Shown piece after piece: positions 1 to 7,457 of a stretch of DNA of 50,812 nucleotides. The notes below the pieces were generated by a model that worked only from the letters and a program-made list of their open reading frames with translations, had not been told where the DNA came from and searched no databases. Source of the stretch: Bacteroidota bacterium (GTDB taxonomy: Bacteria > Bacteroidota > Ignavibacteria > Ignavibacteriales > Ignavibacteriaceae); NCBI GenBank assembly GCA_021824565.1, contig JAKAKL010000135.1:1-50812 (forward strand), read 5' to 3'. Position 1 is the first letter of the stretch, and the number at the start of each line of letters is the position of its first letter. The translations under genes and the position numbers were made by a program.

Positions 1-282
1 TAAAGCATCCAATTTTTCTTCCCAGAATTTTTTATACTGATCAATCCACTGTGACACTTCGCTTAGCTTTTCCATTTTAGCTTCGCAGTAGCGCTCACGT
101 CCTTGCTGCTTAACTACAACAAGTCCACACTCAGAAAGAATTTTTAAGTGCTTGTAAATGGCTGCACGACTTACCTTAAAATTCTGAGTTACAGAATTTA
201 TATTCATCGGCTGCGCTACAAGCATGCTTAATATTTCTCTTCTTGTGGGATCCGCTATAGCTTGAAAAACATCTCTTCTCAT
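1..282 (-). CDS. ArsR-family winged-helix transcriptional regulator (C-terminus cut by window edge)
   Basis: The frame opens with ATG at 282 and stays open to base 1, giving 94 residues without a stop. It starts MRRDVFQAIADPTRREIL, the typical ArsR/SmtB N-terminus, and continues through a helix-turn-helix (about residues 30-55, containing VSRAAIYKHLKIL) and a wing (GLVVVKQQGRERYC). The C-terminal part has WIDQYKKFWEEKLDAL, as in the SdpR-like ArsR proteins that usually lie beside an SRPBCC/AHSA1 gene. Such a neighbour would be just left of this window; that is inference. No metal-binding Cys cluster of the classical ArsR type is visible. It is probably autoregulated through the two dyads directly upstream (286-329). 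Family assignment is firm; the ligand or signal is unknown. Confidence 0.9.
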   Translation of the reverse strand, partial: MRRDVFQAIADPTRREILSMLVAQPMNINSVTQNFKVSRAAIYKHLKILSECGLVVVKQQGRERYCEAKMEKLSEVSQWIDQYKKFWEEKLDAL

Positions 283-285
283 AAT

Positions 286-329
286 ATGAAACCTTTCGGT
301 TGCCAATATAAATGAAACCATTTGGTTGC
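286..329. promoter_or_regulatory. Tandem dyad operator upstream of the ArsR gene
   Basis: Two 18-bp near-identical copies lie at 286-303 (ATGAAACCTTTCGGTTGC) and 312-329 (ATGAAACCATTTGGTTGC), 26 bp apart. They differ at two positions. Each holds the dyad AACC-N4-GGTT. The first copy begins 4 bp upstream of the ArsR start codon, where an autorepressor would bind. That ArsR-family dimers bind such dyads is family knowledge; binding here is inferred from position and symmetry. Confidence 0.6.
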
Positions 330-407
330 GCAAGTAAAATTTTAAATCCTGCCGTCGTTTTTATGATTATCGTGATTCAAATCATTCACGTTAAATATTC
401 TTTAAAA

Positions 408-971
408 TTATTTCCCGTAGGCAGGCTTATAAGAAAGTAAAAGATTTCCATTCTTAAAAGATCTCGTATTGATCAATTCAAGTTTAAGTTTTTCATTTAT
501 ATTGGTGAACAACGGAGTTCCTTTTCTAAGGATTATCGGATTTATCATTATTCTGAATTCATCAATCAGATCAGTTCCCATCAGAGAAGAGATTAATTTA
601 CCACTTCCGAAAATGTCCAGATCATAATTTGAACTGCGTTTTAATTTCCGAATTTCATCCGCCGCATTGCCTTTAATCAATTTTGAATTATTCCACTCGA
701 CTTTGTCCAGCGTTTTTGAAATAACATATTTGGGAAGCGAATTCATTTTAGCCGCAACTATCGGATCATTTTCCAAAGCTTGTTTTGTCTGCCAGTAGCT
801 TGCCATCAACTGGTACGTTACTCTTCCGAACACAAGTCCGCAGATTGAATTTAAATTTTCAATTGCAAACTCATTAAACTCTTTGTCAACATTATGCCAG
901 CTTAAATCGTGGTTTGGACCTTCGAAGAAGCCGTCAAGTGTAGCCAAATTGAATACAATTAACTTTGCCAT
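408..971 (-). CDS. Dihydrofolate reductase-family (RibD C-terminal-like) protein
   Basis: A 187-residue protein of the RibD-C/DHFR-like fold. It opens MAKLIVFNLATLDGFFEGP, the nucleotide-binding first strand typical of this family. It also carries GLVFGRVTYQLMASYW, the conserved G-R-xT/M-Y region, and a late IFGSGKLISSL segment matching the family's G-G/S loop. These proteins are usually NAD(P)H-dependent reductases of unknown substrate and rarely true folate enzymes. The start codon lies 2 bp after the DoxX stop codon, so the pair is probably translationally coupled. It is a paralogue of 1937-2521. Confidence 0.85.
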   Translation of the reverse strand: MAKLIVFNLATLDGFFEGPNHDLSWHNVDKEFNEFAIENLNSICGLVFGRVTYQLMASYWQTKQALENDPIVAAKMNSLPKYVISKTLDKVEWNNSKLIKGNAADEIRKLKRSSNYDLDIFGSGKLISSLMGTDLIDEFRIMINPIILRKGTPLFTNINEKLKLELINTRSFKNGNLLLSYKPAYGK

Positions 972-973
972 TG

Positions 974-1408
974 CTAATTCTTTTTTCTAAATGGAATAAA
1001 TTGTTTTATTAAATCGTCGCGCAGATAAATTCCGCCCCAAACAAATACCGCAAAATAAACCGGAAATAAAGTGTTGCTGAAGAACGGACCAAATGTACGC
1101 AGATTCGCTTCCACGGCTCCGCCAAGATAACCGGTGAGTAAGATAGCTGCAAATATCGAAGTCCTCGGAATTACATAAAGAATTGTAAGTACCAAAAGAG
1201 TAGCGCCTATTGCCGGTATATATTGCGTCGGATACCCAAACTTTGCGGATGCCTGCATTACATACGGAGCCTTCAGAATTTTTGTAATACTGTCGAAAAG
1301 TAAGAATAGAACAGCAAAGCCGCTCATAATTCTTCCAATCCAAATTTTTGCGCCGGTTCTTTGCGCGCTTATCTCTCCCGCGTTGATTGCTTGTGCATCG
1401 GTTTTCAT
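974..1408 (-). CDS. DoxX-like integral membrane protein
   Basis: A 144-residue protein with four predicted hydrophobic helices. Family hallmarks are the first helix GRIMSGFAVLFLLFDSITKI, the AKFGYP loop and the closing region with AILLTGYLGGAVEANLR. Length fits the DoxX-like (DoxX_2) group. Function in this group is poorly defined; redox or membrane stress roles have been suggested for relatives. A strong ribosome binding site (GAGGAAAAAATT) precedes the ATG at 1408. It sits between a VOC gene and a DHFR-like gene, a common grouping in Bacteroidota accessory regions. Confidence 0.85.
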   Translation of the reverse strand: MKTDAQAINAGEISAQRTGAKIWIGRIMSGFAVLFLLFDSITKILKAPYVMQASAKFGYPTQYIPAIGATLLVLTILYVIPRTSIFAAILLTGYLGGAVEANLRTFGPFFSNTLFPVYFAVFVWGGIYLRDDLIKQFIPFRKKN

Positions 1409-1446
1409 AATTTTTTCCTCATATATTTTTTATTTTAGTTTTTAAT

Positions 1447-1474
1447 GATGTCATCTTTAGAAAAAGATGACATC
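1447..1474. terminator. Perfect 12-bp stem hairpin between the VOC and DoxX genes
   Basis: GATGTCATCTTT (1447-1458), a 4-base loop, then its exact complement AAAGATGACATC (1463-1474). It lies just past the stop of the VOC gene on the minus strand and before the DoxX gene. There is no clean U-tract on the minus-strand RNA, so it may be a weak terminator or an mRNA-stabilising or processing hairpin. Confidence 0.55.
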
Positions 1475-1484
1475 TTTACTTTTA

Positions 1485-1913
1485 TTAAGCCTTCGGATAA
1501 GTATAATTTATCATCCATTGGATGCCGAACTTATCTGTCAGCATTCCGAAATAATCGCCCCAGAAAGTATCAGCTAAAGGCATTGTTACTTTTCCGCCTT
1601 TCGAAAGTCCGTTAAAAAATTTTGTCGCTTCTTCTTTAGAATCAGTAGTTATGCTTATATGGAAATTTGTACCAGGAGTAACTTTATGCCCCATTGATTC
1701 GAGTGCATCGGTAGCCATCAGCGTATTGTTTTTACCGATGGGCAGCGAAACGTGCATCAGCTTTTCTTTTTCATTCGGCTTCAGCTTACCGCCTTCCGGT
1801 GTATCGCTAAAGCGCGTTAAGCCGACAAGCTCTCCGCCGAAAATGGATTTGTAAAAATTAAATGCTTCCTCGGTGTTTCCGGGAAAGTTCAAGTAAGGAT
1901 TGATCGCTTTCAT
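1485..1913 (-). CDS. PhnB-like VOC (glyoxalase-fold) protein
   Basis: A 142-residue single-domain protein. It opens MKAINPYLNFPGNTEEAFNF followed by YKSIFGGELV, the signature of the PhnB/3-demethylubiquinone-methyltransferase-like VOC group. The end DTFWGDYFGMLTDKFGIQW is equally typical. The metal-site residues of true glyoxalases are not obviously conserved in this group, and no substrate can be named. AAAGGAATC upstream of the ATG supports the start. It belongs to a minus-strand run with DHFR-like and DoxX genes. Confidence 0.88.
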   Translation of the reverse strand: MKAINPYLNFPGNTEEAFNFYKSIFGGELVGLTRFSDTPEGGKLKPNEKEKLMHVSLPIGKNNTLMATDALESMGHKVTPGTNFHISITTDSKEEATKFFNGLSKGGKVTMPLADTFWGDYFGMLTDKFGIQWMINYTYPKA

Positions 1914-1936
1914 TTTATGATTCCTTTCATTAATGA

Positions 1937-2521
1937 CTAATTATTTTTTACCGGTTCGTAATGGTTCATTACAATTCCGCAATCGAAGCTTACACTATTA
2001 ACAAGCTTCAAGTTGAAGTTTTTATTTATCTCTTTGAATATCGATATGCCTTTTCCAATCGCAGCCGGGTTGATGAAAAGATGATACTCATCTATCAAAT
2101 TATATTTTATTAATGAAGAAACAAAAGTTGCGCCGCCGTAAACAATTATTCCTTTTCCCGGCTGCTGCTTTAAGTTATTTACTTCTTCGACTAAATTTCC
2201 TTTTGCCAATTTTGTATTTATCCAATCACTTTTATCAAGAGTTTTTGTGAAAACAAATTTCGGCTTATCAACCATCTTCCGCGCAAACGCATATTCGGGG
2301 CTATCCGGCTTTACACTCGTCCAGTATGACACAAATCCTTCAGTCATTTTTCTTCCCAGAAGAATCGTGTCGACAGAATCTGTAAGCTCATTTATGTAAT
2401 TCATATTCCTATTGTCCCAATTCATATTCATCCAATCCTGTTCTCCGTTTGGTCCACCGACAAATCCGTCAATCGTCATCTGAACCTGAAGTTTCAATTT
2501 CCTCTTTCCATTCGCGGACAT
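1937..2521 (-). CDS. Dihydrofolate reductase-family (RibD C-terminal-like) protein
   Basis: A 194-residue RibD-C-fold protein, second of two in this block. Visible family features are KLQVQMTIDGFVGGPNGEQD at the N-terminus, TILLGRKMTEGFVSYW in the middle and IIVYGGATFVSSL toward the end, which is the glycine-rich loop that holds the dinucleotide. TAGGAAGGAAAAATCAA precedes the ATG. It lies 23 bp upstream of the VOC gene on the transcript. It differs clearly in sequence from 408-971, so the duplication is old. Confidence 0.86.
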   Translation of the reverse strand: MSANGKRKLKLQVQMTIDGFVGGPNGEQDWMNMNWDNRNMNYINELTDSVDTILLGRKMTEGFVSYWTSVKPDSPEYAFARKMVDKPKFVFTKTLDKSDWINTKLAKGNLVEEVNNLKQQPGKGIIVYGGATFVSSLIKYNLIDEYHLFINPAAIGKGISIFKEINKNFNLKLVNSVSFDCGIVMNHYEPVKNN

Positions 2522-2558
2522 TTGATTTTTCCTTCCTAATTAAAATGTTTTAAACAAA

Positions 2559-3470
2559 TTATACTTCTTCGTAGGCTTTGATTAAGTCATTGCTTTCAAT
2601 CTTTACCATCTTCATCATTTCCTGCATTACACGAGTTGCTTTTTTCTTATCCTGATCGCTCATCAATTTCATCAATATTGTAGGAACGACTTGCCAGGTT
2701 ACACCGAACTTATCCGTAAGCCAGCCGCACTGCATTGGATTTCCGCCATCAAGCAGCTTATCCCAAAGTATGTCTACCTCTTTTTGTGTATCGCAATTAA
2801 TGAATAATGAAGCTGCCGGAGAAAATTTAAATGGGCTGCTGTCCATTGCCATATACTCCTGTCCGTTCAAAGAAAAAACAGCGTGCTGTACTTTTCCCAT
2901 CGGACCGTTTTCATTCACACCAAACCGGCTTAACTTTTTTATCTCGGAAGACTTATTCCCTAAGGAAGAAAATAATGAAGTGTAATAATTCATTGCTTCT
3001 TCAGCTTTATTATCAAACCATAGGAAAGGATTAATTTTTGGTGCATCTCCGGATAAATTAATCTGCCATGATATTCCGTACTTGTCGTCCAGCCAGGCAA
3101 ATCTTTCGCTGAAAGGATATTTGTCCAGAGGCATTCTGATTTCACCGCCGTCGGAAATTTTCTTAAACAGTTTATTAACTTCGTCTTCAGTTTTACAAGA
3201 GACGAAGAATGAAAATGAAGGATTAAATGTAAAGTCTTTTACCGGTCCGCCGTTTAATGCGATGAATTCTTCGCCGAGAAGTTTAAAATTAACCGTCATT
3301 ACTTTGCCTTTAAGATGAGGCATTGCATCGCCGTATCTGCTGGTGGCTGAGATATTGGTTTCTTTTTCTTTTCTGGAAGTTTCGAACGCAGAAGCGAAAG
3401 AAGAAACATAAAAGTTGACCGCTTCTTCCACACCATCATCAAACCATAAAAAAGGATTTATATTTTTCAT
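2559..3470 (-). CDS. Tandem two-domain PhnB-like VOC protein
   Basis: A 303-residue protein with two PhnB-type VOC domains in a row. Domain 1 (about 1-145) opens MKNINPFLWFDDGVEEAVNF and ends in RFAWLDDKYGISWQI. Domain 2 (about 148-300) restarts with KINPFLWFDNKAEEAMNYYT and ends CGWLTDKFGVTWQVV. Because VOC domains pair to form one active site, the fusion probably replaces a homodimer. A very strong ribosome binding site (TAGGAGGGACACTCAA) precedes the ATG. A 68-bp motif shared with the region upstream of the DUF1569 gene lies 60 bp upstream. Substrate unknown. Confidence 0.9.
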   Translation of the reverse strand: MKNINPFLWFDDGVEEAVNFYVSSFASAFETSRKEKETNISATSRYGDAMPHLKGKVMTVNFKLLGEEFIALNGGPVKDFTFNPSFSFFVSCKTEDEVNKLFKKISDGGEIRMPLDKYPFSERFAWLDDKYGISWQINLSGDAPKINPFLWFDNKAEEAMNYYTSLFSSLGNKSSEIKKLSRFGVNENGPMGKVQHAVFSLNGQEYMAMDSSPFKFSPAASLFINCDTQKEVDILWDKLLDGGNPMQCGWLTDKFGVTWQVVPTILMKLMSDQDKKKATRVMQEMMKMVKIESNDLIKAYEEV

Positions 3471-3529
3471 TTGAGTGTCCCTCCTAAAAATATTTTATTT
3501 CGATTATCCGCGTTATTGAATTGCTGGTG

Positions 3530-3597
3530 CAAATTTACTTCCGCAATCTGCAAAGCGAAAGGCTTGAGTACGACAAATTAGATGGCTGTTTGCGACA
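3530..3597. promoter_or_regulatory. 68-bp shared intergenic motif, copy A
   Basis: This segment aligns without gaps to 4230-4297 (42 of 68 positions identical by hand count). Identity is concentrated in blocks CAAAyTTACT, AAAGG, TACGACA and TTTGCGrCA. It lies 60 bp upstream of the tandem VOC gene. Both copies have the same orientation relative to a downstream minus-strand gene, which fits a regulator-binding region. The GlxA-type regulator at 6057-7037 is a plausible but untested partner. Confidence 0.45.
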
Positions 3598-3648
3598 TTA
3601 AGAATTCTAAACGCTATATCTGGCTAAATCTTTCTTCATACTTTACTA

Positions 3649-4095
3649 TTAAACATTAAATTGTCTTAAATGATGATCGGTATGTTTATAGGCTAATTTA
3701 CCAATCTGATCTTTATCCATCTTACCGAAAAAAGGATGTATTATTGAATGATCATCCGGCTGCCCGTATTCATTTAATTGTTCAATCAACTTTTGTTTGC
3801 TGGATTCCAAATTACCGGCATGGTCTTTTATAATTAAGAACGGTAATGTAGGCATGTTTTGAGGCACCGGTTTTTCATCCTTTAGAAGTCTTCTTAAAGC
3901 CAGTTTTCCAAAAAGAATTCCTAGGAATGTTTGTTTGGACTTTATTCTTCCCATCGAAAGCTCATTCCATAAAATACAATGCCTTATCATTTGATCAACA
4001 TTCATCTTTCCCCATTTAGGTTTAGAATTTTCTCTTAATAAATTAATTCTATTGATTAATCCGGCTCTGATTTCCTCGTCTAAAACAGATTTCAT
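3649..4095 (-). CDS. DUF1569 / DinB-like protein
   Basis: A 148-residue protein matching the DUF1569 family, a branch of the DinB-like four-helix-bundle proteins. Histidines placed as in metal-binding DinB proteins are visible: WGKMNVDQMIRHCILW (H42 region), NPFFG-like HPFFGKMDKDQIG, and the C-terminal KHTDHHLRQF. The three-histidine site typical of these proteins therefore looks intact. Function is not established; relatives are suspected metal-dependent thiol or stress enzymes. The start codon overlaps the stop of a 30-codon upstream frame (ATGA), suggesting translational coupling. Confidence 0.87.
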   Translation of the reverse strand: MKSVLDEEIRAGLINRINLLRENSKPKWGKMNVDQMIRHCILWNELSMGRIKSKQTFLGILFGKLALRRLLKDEKPVPQNMPTLPFLIIKDHAGNLESSKQKLIEQLNEYGQPDDHSIIHPFFGKMDKDQIGKLAYKHTDHHLRQFNV

Positions 4096-4184
4096 TTTTG
4101 ATATTTCGTTGTTTTTTGGTTTTTAAAAGTTTTTGCCGGCACACATATAAGATTTAAATCATCTTTCAAAAAATATTTTTCCAT
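4092..4184 (-). pseudogene. 30-codon upstream ORF, likely remnant of a GyrI-like protein N-terminus
   Basis: ATG at 4184 is preceded by TTGGAG six bases upstream and encodes MEKYFLKDDLNLICVPAKTF followed by ten residues. Its TGA overlaps the DUF1569 ATG. The first 20 residues resemble the N-terminus of GyrI-like effector-binding proteins as I remember them from Bacteroidota, which would normally run about 150 residues or more. The likeliest reading is a truncated gene whose start now couples translation to DUF1569. A real small protein or leader peptide is the alternative. The rest of 4185-4430 holds copy B of the shared motif and nothing else I can name. Confidence 0.45.
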
Positions 4185-4229
4185 TCTGATCTCCAAGTAT
4201 TTTAATTGTACATCACTTGGTTTCTGTTA

Positions 4230-4297
4230 CAAACTTACTCCACGCGCTTTCTAAACAAAAGGTGCAAATACGACAGTTTGGGTGGTCATTTGCGGCA
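4230..4297. promoter_or_regulatory. 68-bp shared intergenic motif, copy B
   Basis: Ungapped partner of 3530-3597. It sits between two divergent units, upstream of the small ORF/DUF1569 pair on the minus strand and of the plus-strand gene at 4431. Conserved blocks are CAAACTTACT, AAAAGG, TACGACA and TTTGCGGCA. An open frame running through it on the plus strand shows no recognisable protein and I do not call it. Confidence 0.45.
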
Positions 4298-4430
4298 ACC
4301 CTATTTTTAATCCGCCACAGGCAGTTAAAGCCCAAAAGAGTTTCTGCAATTTCGATTAACGATGAGACTGCAGAAGCATTGTGTTTGAAAAGAAAGAATT
4401 ATATTAGCAAAATCAAATGAAGATTGAGAT

Positions 4431-4787
4431 ATGAATAATTTAAATCTGCACGGTGCCGATGAAAAAATTCATCAAGCTATGATCAACTTCGAAGGAATAA
4501 CTTCAAACAGTCACCGTTATGGTGGAACTGAATACAAGCTTGGTAAAAGAGAGATCGGACACGTACACGGAAATTTTCTTGTCGATATTCCTTTCCCGAT
4601 GAAAGTGCGAAACGAGATTGTAGAGAGAGGTGAAGCTGAGCCTCATCATATTCTGCCGGAAAGCGGATGGGTAAGTATTTACTTAAAGGACGAACAAGAC
4701 ATTGACAGAGCAATTTCTCTGTTAAAAAAATCATACCAACTGGCTCTTGAACAAAAGGAGAAAAGGTTAAGTGAAAAAGAATACTGA
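4431..4787 (+). CDS. DUF5519 (luciferase-like domain) family protein
   Basis: A 118-residue protein. The segments YGGTEYKLGKREIGHVHGN and FLVDIPFPMKVRNEIV, then AEPHHILPESGWVSIYLKDE, match the family annotated as luciferase domain/DUF5519. The H-x-H of GHVHGN and the PHH-x-LP-x-SGW motif are the recurrent signature. Despite the name, no light-emitting activity is implied. It is first of three plus-strand genes and overlaps the next by 17 bp. The upstream ribosome binding site is weak. Confidence 0.8.
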   Translation: MNNLNLHGADEKIHQAMINFEGITSNSHRYGGTEYKLGKREIGHVHGNFLVDIPFPMKVRNEIVERGEAEPHHILPESGWVSIYLKDEQDIDRAISLLKKSYQLALEQKEKRLSEKEY

Positions 4788-5352
4788 TACAATGCCGGCA
4801 TTTTCATTTAAGTCGCAAAAATTATTTCGGGAATGGCTTGAAAAGAATTTTGATTCTTCAACCGGAATTTGGCTGAAGTTTTATAAAAAAGATTCCGGCG
4901 AATCTTCAGTTAGTCATGACGAAGCACTGGACGAAGCAATTTGTTTCGGATGGATTGACGGGCAGTTAAAAAAGTCTGATGATAAATCATGGTTACAAAA
5001 ATTTACTCCAAGAAGACCAAAGAGTATTTGGTCCAAGAAAAACGCAGAGCGAGCGGAAAAATTAATTAAACTTGGAAAGATGCAGCCGTCCGGCTTGAAA
5101 GAAATTAAATTAGCAAAAGACGACGGAAGATGGGAGAAAGCTTATGATTCTCCAGCCGACATGAAAATCCCGGATGATTTTCTGAAAGAAATTTCCAAAC
5201 AGAAAAAAGCTCTTAAGTTTTTTGAAACACTTAACCGCGCTAATCTTTATGCAATCGCCTGGCGTTTGCAGACTGCTAAAAAGCCGGAGACAAGAGAAAA
5301 ACGGATGACGCAGATTATAGAAATGCTTTCTAAAGGTGAAAAGTTTCATTAA
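4771..5352 (+). CDS. YdeI/OmdA-family protein
   Basis: A 193-residue protein of the YdeI/OmpD-associated (OmdA) family. Hallmarks are REWLEKNFDSSTGIWLKFYK near the N-terminus, LDEAICFGWIDGQLKKSDD, and FTPRRPKSIWSKKNAERAEK in the middle. Relatives are called bacteriocin-protection proteins from limited genetic evidence, so the biochemical role is open. I choose the GTG at 4771 because AAGGAG sits about ten bases upstream; the first ATG (4792) would be too far. That start overlaps the preceding gene by 17 bp, consistent with one transcript. Confidence 0.86.
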   Translation: MKKNTDTMPAFSFKSQKLFREWLEKNFDSSTGIWLKFYKKDSGESSVSHDEALDEAICFGWIDGQLKKSDDKSWLQKFTPRRPKSIWSKKNAERAEKLIKLGKMQPSGLKEIKLAKDDGRWEKAYDSPADMKIPDDFLKEISKQKKALKFFETLNRANLYAIAWRLQTAKKPETREKRMTQIIEMLSKGEKFH

Positions 5353-5381
5353 ATTAATTTAACAGTAAATTTAAAAAGTAT

Positions 5382-5915
5382 ATGCAGAAGTATGCAGCAT
5401 TTCTTCGCGGTATAAATGTCGGCGGGAACAAAAAAGTTCCGATGGTTGAACTCAAAAAAGTTCTTGAGAAAATCGGTATTAAAAATGTAAAAACTTTATT
5501 GGCATCGGGGAATGTTGTGTTTGAAGCAGATTCAAATAAAATTGATGAATTACAAGCTACAATTTCCACTGCAATTGAGAAAGCATTTAAGTTCCCCGTT
5601 CCGGTATTGCTTAGAACATTCGATGAAATTAAAAAAATTATTGCTCTGGATCCTTTTAATAATATAACTGTAACACCGCAAACAAGGTTGTACGTTACAT
5701 TCCTTACTGAAAAAGTTAAAGATAAAGCTTCTTCAAACAAAGTTTCGCCGGATAAATCATTTACGATTCTTTCAAAAAGAAAATCAGAAGTTTTTTCTGT
5801 CCTTGATCTTTCGATAACCGGTACTCCCGAAGCAATGAGCGCGCTTGAAAAAGAATTTGGTAAAGAAGTAACTACACGAAACTGGAATACTATTTTAAAA
5901 TTAGCTTCGCTATAG
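5382..5915 (+). CDS. DUF1697 family protein
   Basis: A 177-residue protein. The N-terminus MQKYAAFLRGINVGGNKKVP and then VELKKVLEKIGIKNVKTLLA plus SGNVVFEAD are the diagnostic first half of DUF1697. The C-terminal KEVTTRNWNTILKLASL is equally characteristic (TxRNWxT). Length is normal for the family. No enzymatic function is established. It lies 29 bp after the YdeI-like gene, probably on the same transcript, with no strong ribosome binding site of its own. Confidence 0.88.
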   Translation: MQKYAAFLRGINVGGNKKVPMVELKKVLEKIGIKNVKTLLASGNVVFEADSNKIDELQATISTAIEKAFKFPVPVLLRTFDEIKKIIALDPFNNITVTPQTRLYVTFLTEKVKDKASSNKVSPDKSFTILSKRKSEVFSVLDLSITGTPEAMSALEKEFGKEVTTRNWNTILKLASL

Positions 5916-6056
5916 GCGCCTAAGTATTGTGAATTGAAACACATTCAATTATGTACTACGACGACTACCAAAATTCTATCATAATTTTTTTTTAACTTTT
6001 TGGTGCGGTTAATCCATTTAACAAAGATTTTATTTCAAACTTATTTAGTGAATTGT

Positions 6057-7037
6057 ATGAAACACGTATCGATTCTAATACCAAAGGGACACACAAGTTT
6101 AGTAAATATTGAAGGCACCCATCAAATACTTGGCGAAGTAAATAATATTCTATCAGAGATGGGACGTGATCCGATTTTCAATGTGAAGCTTGTTGGACTT
6201 TCCAGAGTAACAACGCAAACTTCCGGATTGTTCACAGTTAATCCGGATGAACTAATTAAAGAAGTTAAGAAAACCGATTTAATTTTTATTCCAGCTTTGC
6301 ACGGCGATCAAGTTAAAGCCCGCGAGATGAACAAAGAATTTATTCCGTGGATAATCAATCAATATAAAAACGGCGCTGAGATTGCGAGCTTCTGCATCGG
6401 CTCTTTCTTCCTTGCATCTACCGGGCTGCTTAAAGGAAAACAGTGTACGACTCATTGGCTGTCTGCAAATGAATTTAGAAACATGTTCCCGGATGTTATT
6501 CTTCTTGACGACAAAATTATGACAGCTCAAGACGGCATTTACACAAGCGGCGGCGCTTATTCTTATTTGAATCTTCTTCTTTACCTAATTGAAAAATATG
6601 CCGGAAGAGATGTAGCGCTGATAATTTCAAAAGCGTTTATGATTGATATTGATAAAGACAACCAGTCGCAGTTTATAATCTTTAAGGGACAAAAAGAACA
6701 CGATGACCTCGAAGTAATAAAAGCGCAGGAATTTATTGAGAAAAATTTTAACGAAAAAATAACTGTCGATCAATTAGCAGACATGCTTGCCTTAAGCCGC
6801 CGCAGCCTTGAGCGGAGATTTAAAAAAGCTACATGCAATACCGTTACGGAATACATTCACAGAGTAAAAATTGAAGCTGCAAAGATGAGTCTTGAATCTT
6901 CGCGAAATAATGTGAACGAGGTGATGTACAAAGTCGGCTATGCGGATCCGAAAGCTTTTCGCGTAACTTTTAAAAGAATTACTGGCTTGTCGCCGGTTCA
7001 ATACAGAAATAAATATAATCGACAGGCTGCGGTGTAG
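6057..7037 (+). CDS. GlxA-type AraC transcriptional regulator with DJ-1/PfpI domain
   Basis: A 326-residue regulator. Residues 1-190 form a DJ-1/PfpI amidotransferase-like domain with FIPALHGD and the nucleophile-elbow sequence ASFCIGSFFLAS (Cys113). Residues 225-326 form a double helix-turn-helix AraC domain (MLALSRRSLERRFKKAT, then VGYADPKAFRVTFKRITGLS). The frame extends upstream to a TTG at 6000, but MKHVSILIPKG from ATG 6057 is the natural domain start. Relatives sense small molecules or stress. Neighbouring VOC, DHFR-like and DUF1697 genes are candidate targets; see the motif at 3530 and 4230. Confidence 0.9.
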   Translation: MKHVSILIPKGHTSLVNIEGTHQILGEVNNILSEMGRDPIFNVKLVGLSRVTTQTSGLFTVNPDELIKEVKKTDLIFIPALHGDQVKAREMNKEFIPWIINQYKNGAEIASFCIGSFFLASTGLLKGKQCTTHWLSANEFRNMFPDVILLDDKIMTAQDGIYTSGGAYSYLNLLLYLIEKYAGRDVALIISKAFMIDIDKDNQSQFIIFKGQKEHDDLEVIKAQEFIEKNFNEKITVDQLADMLALSRRSLERRFKKATCNTVTEYIHRVKIEAAKMSLESSRNNVNEVMYKVGYADPKAFRVTFKRITGLSPVQYRNKYNRQAAV

Positions 7038-7081
7038 TTCATCCCGCAAAGAGTTAAGGTTGCATCTATAATAATCACAAA

Positions 7082-7302
7082 TTATTTTATTCTTGTAAAC
7101 TCTATAAATTCGACGGGCGCGCCGTTTTCGATTATCATCGCAGTTTCACACCACTCGATGGAACGCTTACTTCGCCGAGCAGTTCTTTGCCTTTGATAGC
7201 CGAATCCAGATCATCAACTTCAAAAGCTATGTGAGGAATTTTTTATAATTTAGGAAACCGGGCTGTCCCTTTGCAGTGTTGTTAAAATAGAATAAGCTAA
7301 AC
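7082..7302 (-). pseudogene. Decayed VOC-family gene (3' part)
   Basis: Read on the minus strand, three adjacent frames give pieces of one VOC protein: LFSLFYFNNTAKGQPGFLNY, then KIPHIAFEVDDLDSAIKGKE with LLGEVSVPSSGVK, then AMIIENGAPVEFIEFTRIK and a stop at 7082-7084. Joining them needs at least two frameshifts, and no start codon or N-terminal third is present. This is a degraded gene. It continues the VOC theme of the block and lies directly beside an AraC remnant. Confidence 0.8.
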
Positions 7303-7307
7303 AGGTA

Positions 7308-7451
7308 TTTGGCAAGCTTCAGACAATAAATGAAGTAATGTATGAAGTTGCTTATTCAGATGAAAAAGCATTCCGCGAAGCCTTCAGAAAAATCACCGGC
7401 ATCTCTCCGCTTCAATATAGAAACAAGTACTGCCGCTATATTTTATCTTAA
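7308..7451 (+). pseudogene. AraC-family C-terminal remnant
   Basis: An open stretch ending with TAA at 7449-7451 encodes TINEVMYEVAYSDEKAFREA, then FRKITGISPLQYRNKY. This corresponds to the second helix-turn-helix of an AraC domain and resembles the end of the intact regulator at 6057-7037 (VNEVMYKVGYADPKAF). In-frame stops upstream and absence of the rest of the protein mark it as a fragment. It probably derives from a former second GlxA/AraC gene. Confidence 0.85.
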
Positions 7452-7457
7452 GGAAAT

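Noticed and set aside
4217-4420. 67-codon plus-strand frame in the intergenic region
   Set aside because: It runs through the shared 68-bp motif, has no recognisable protein features, and competes with a regulatory reading.
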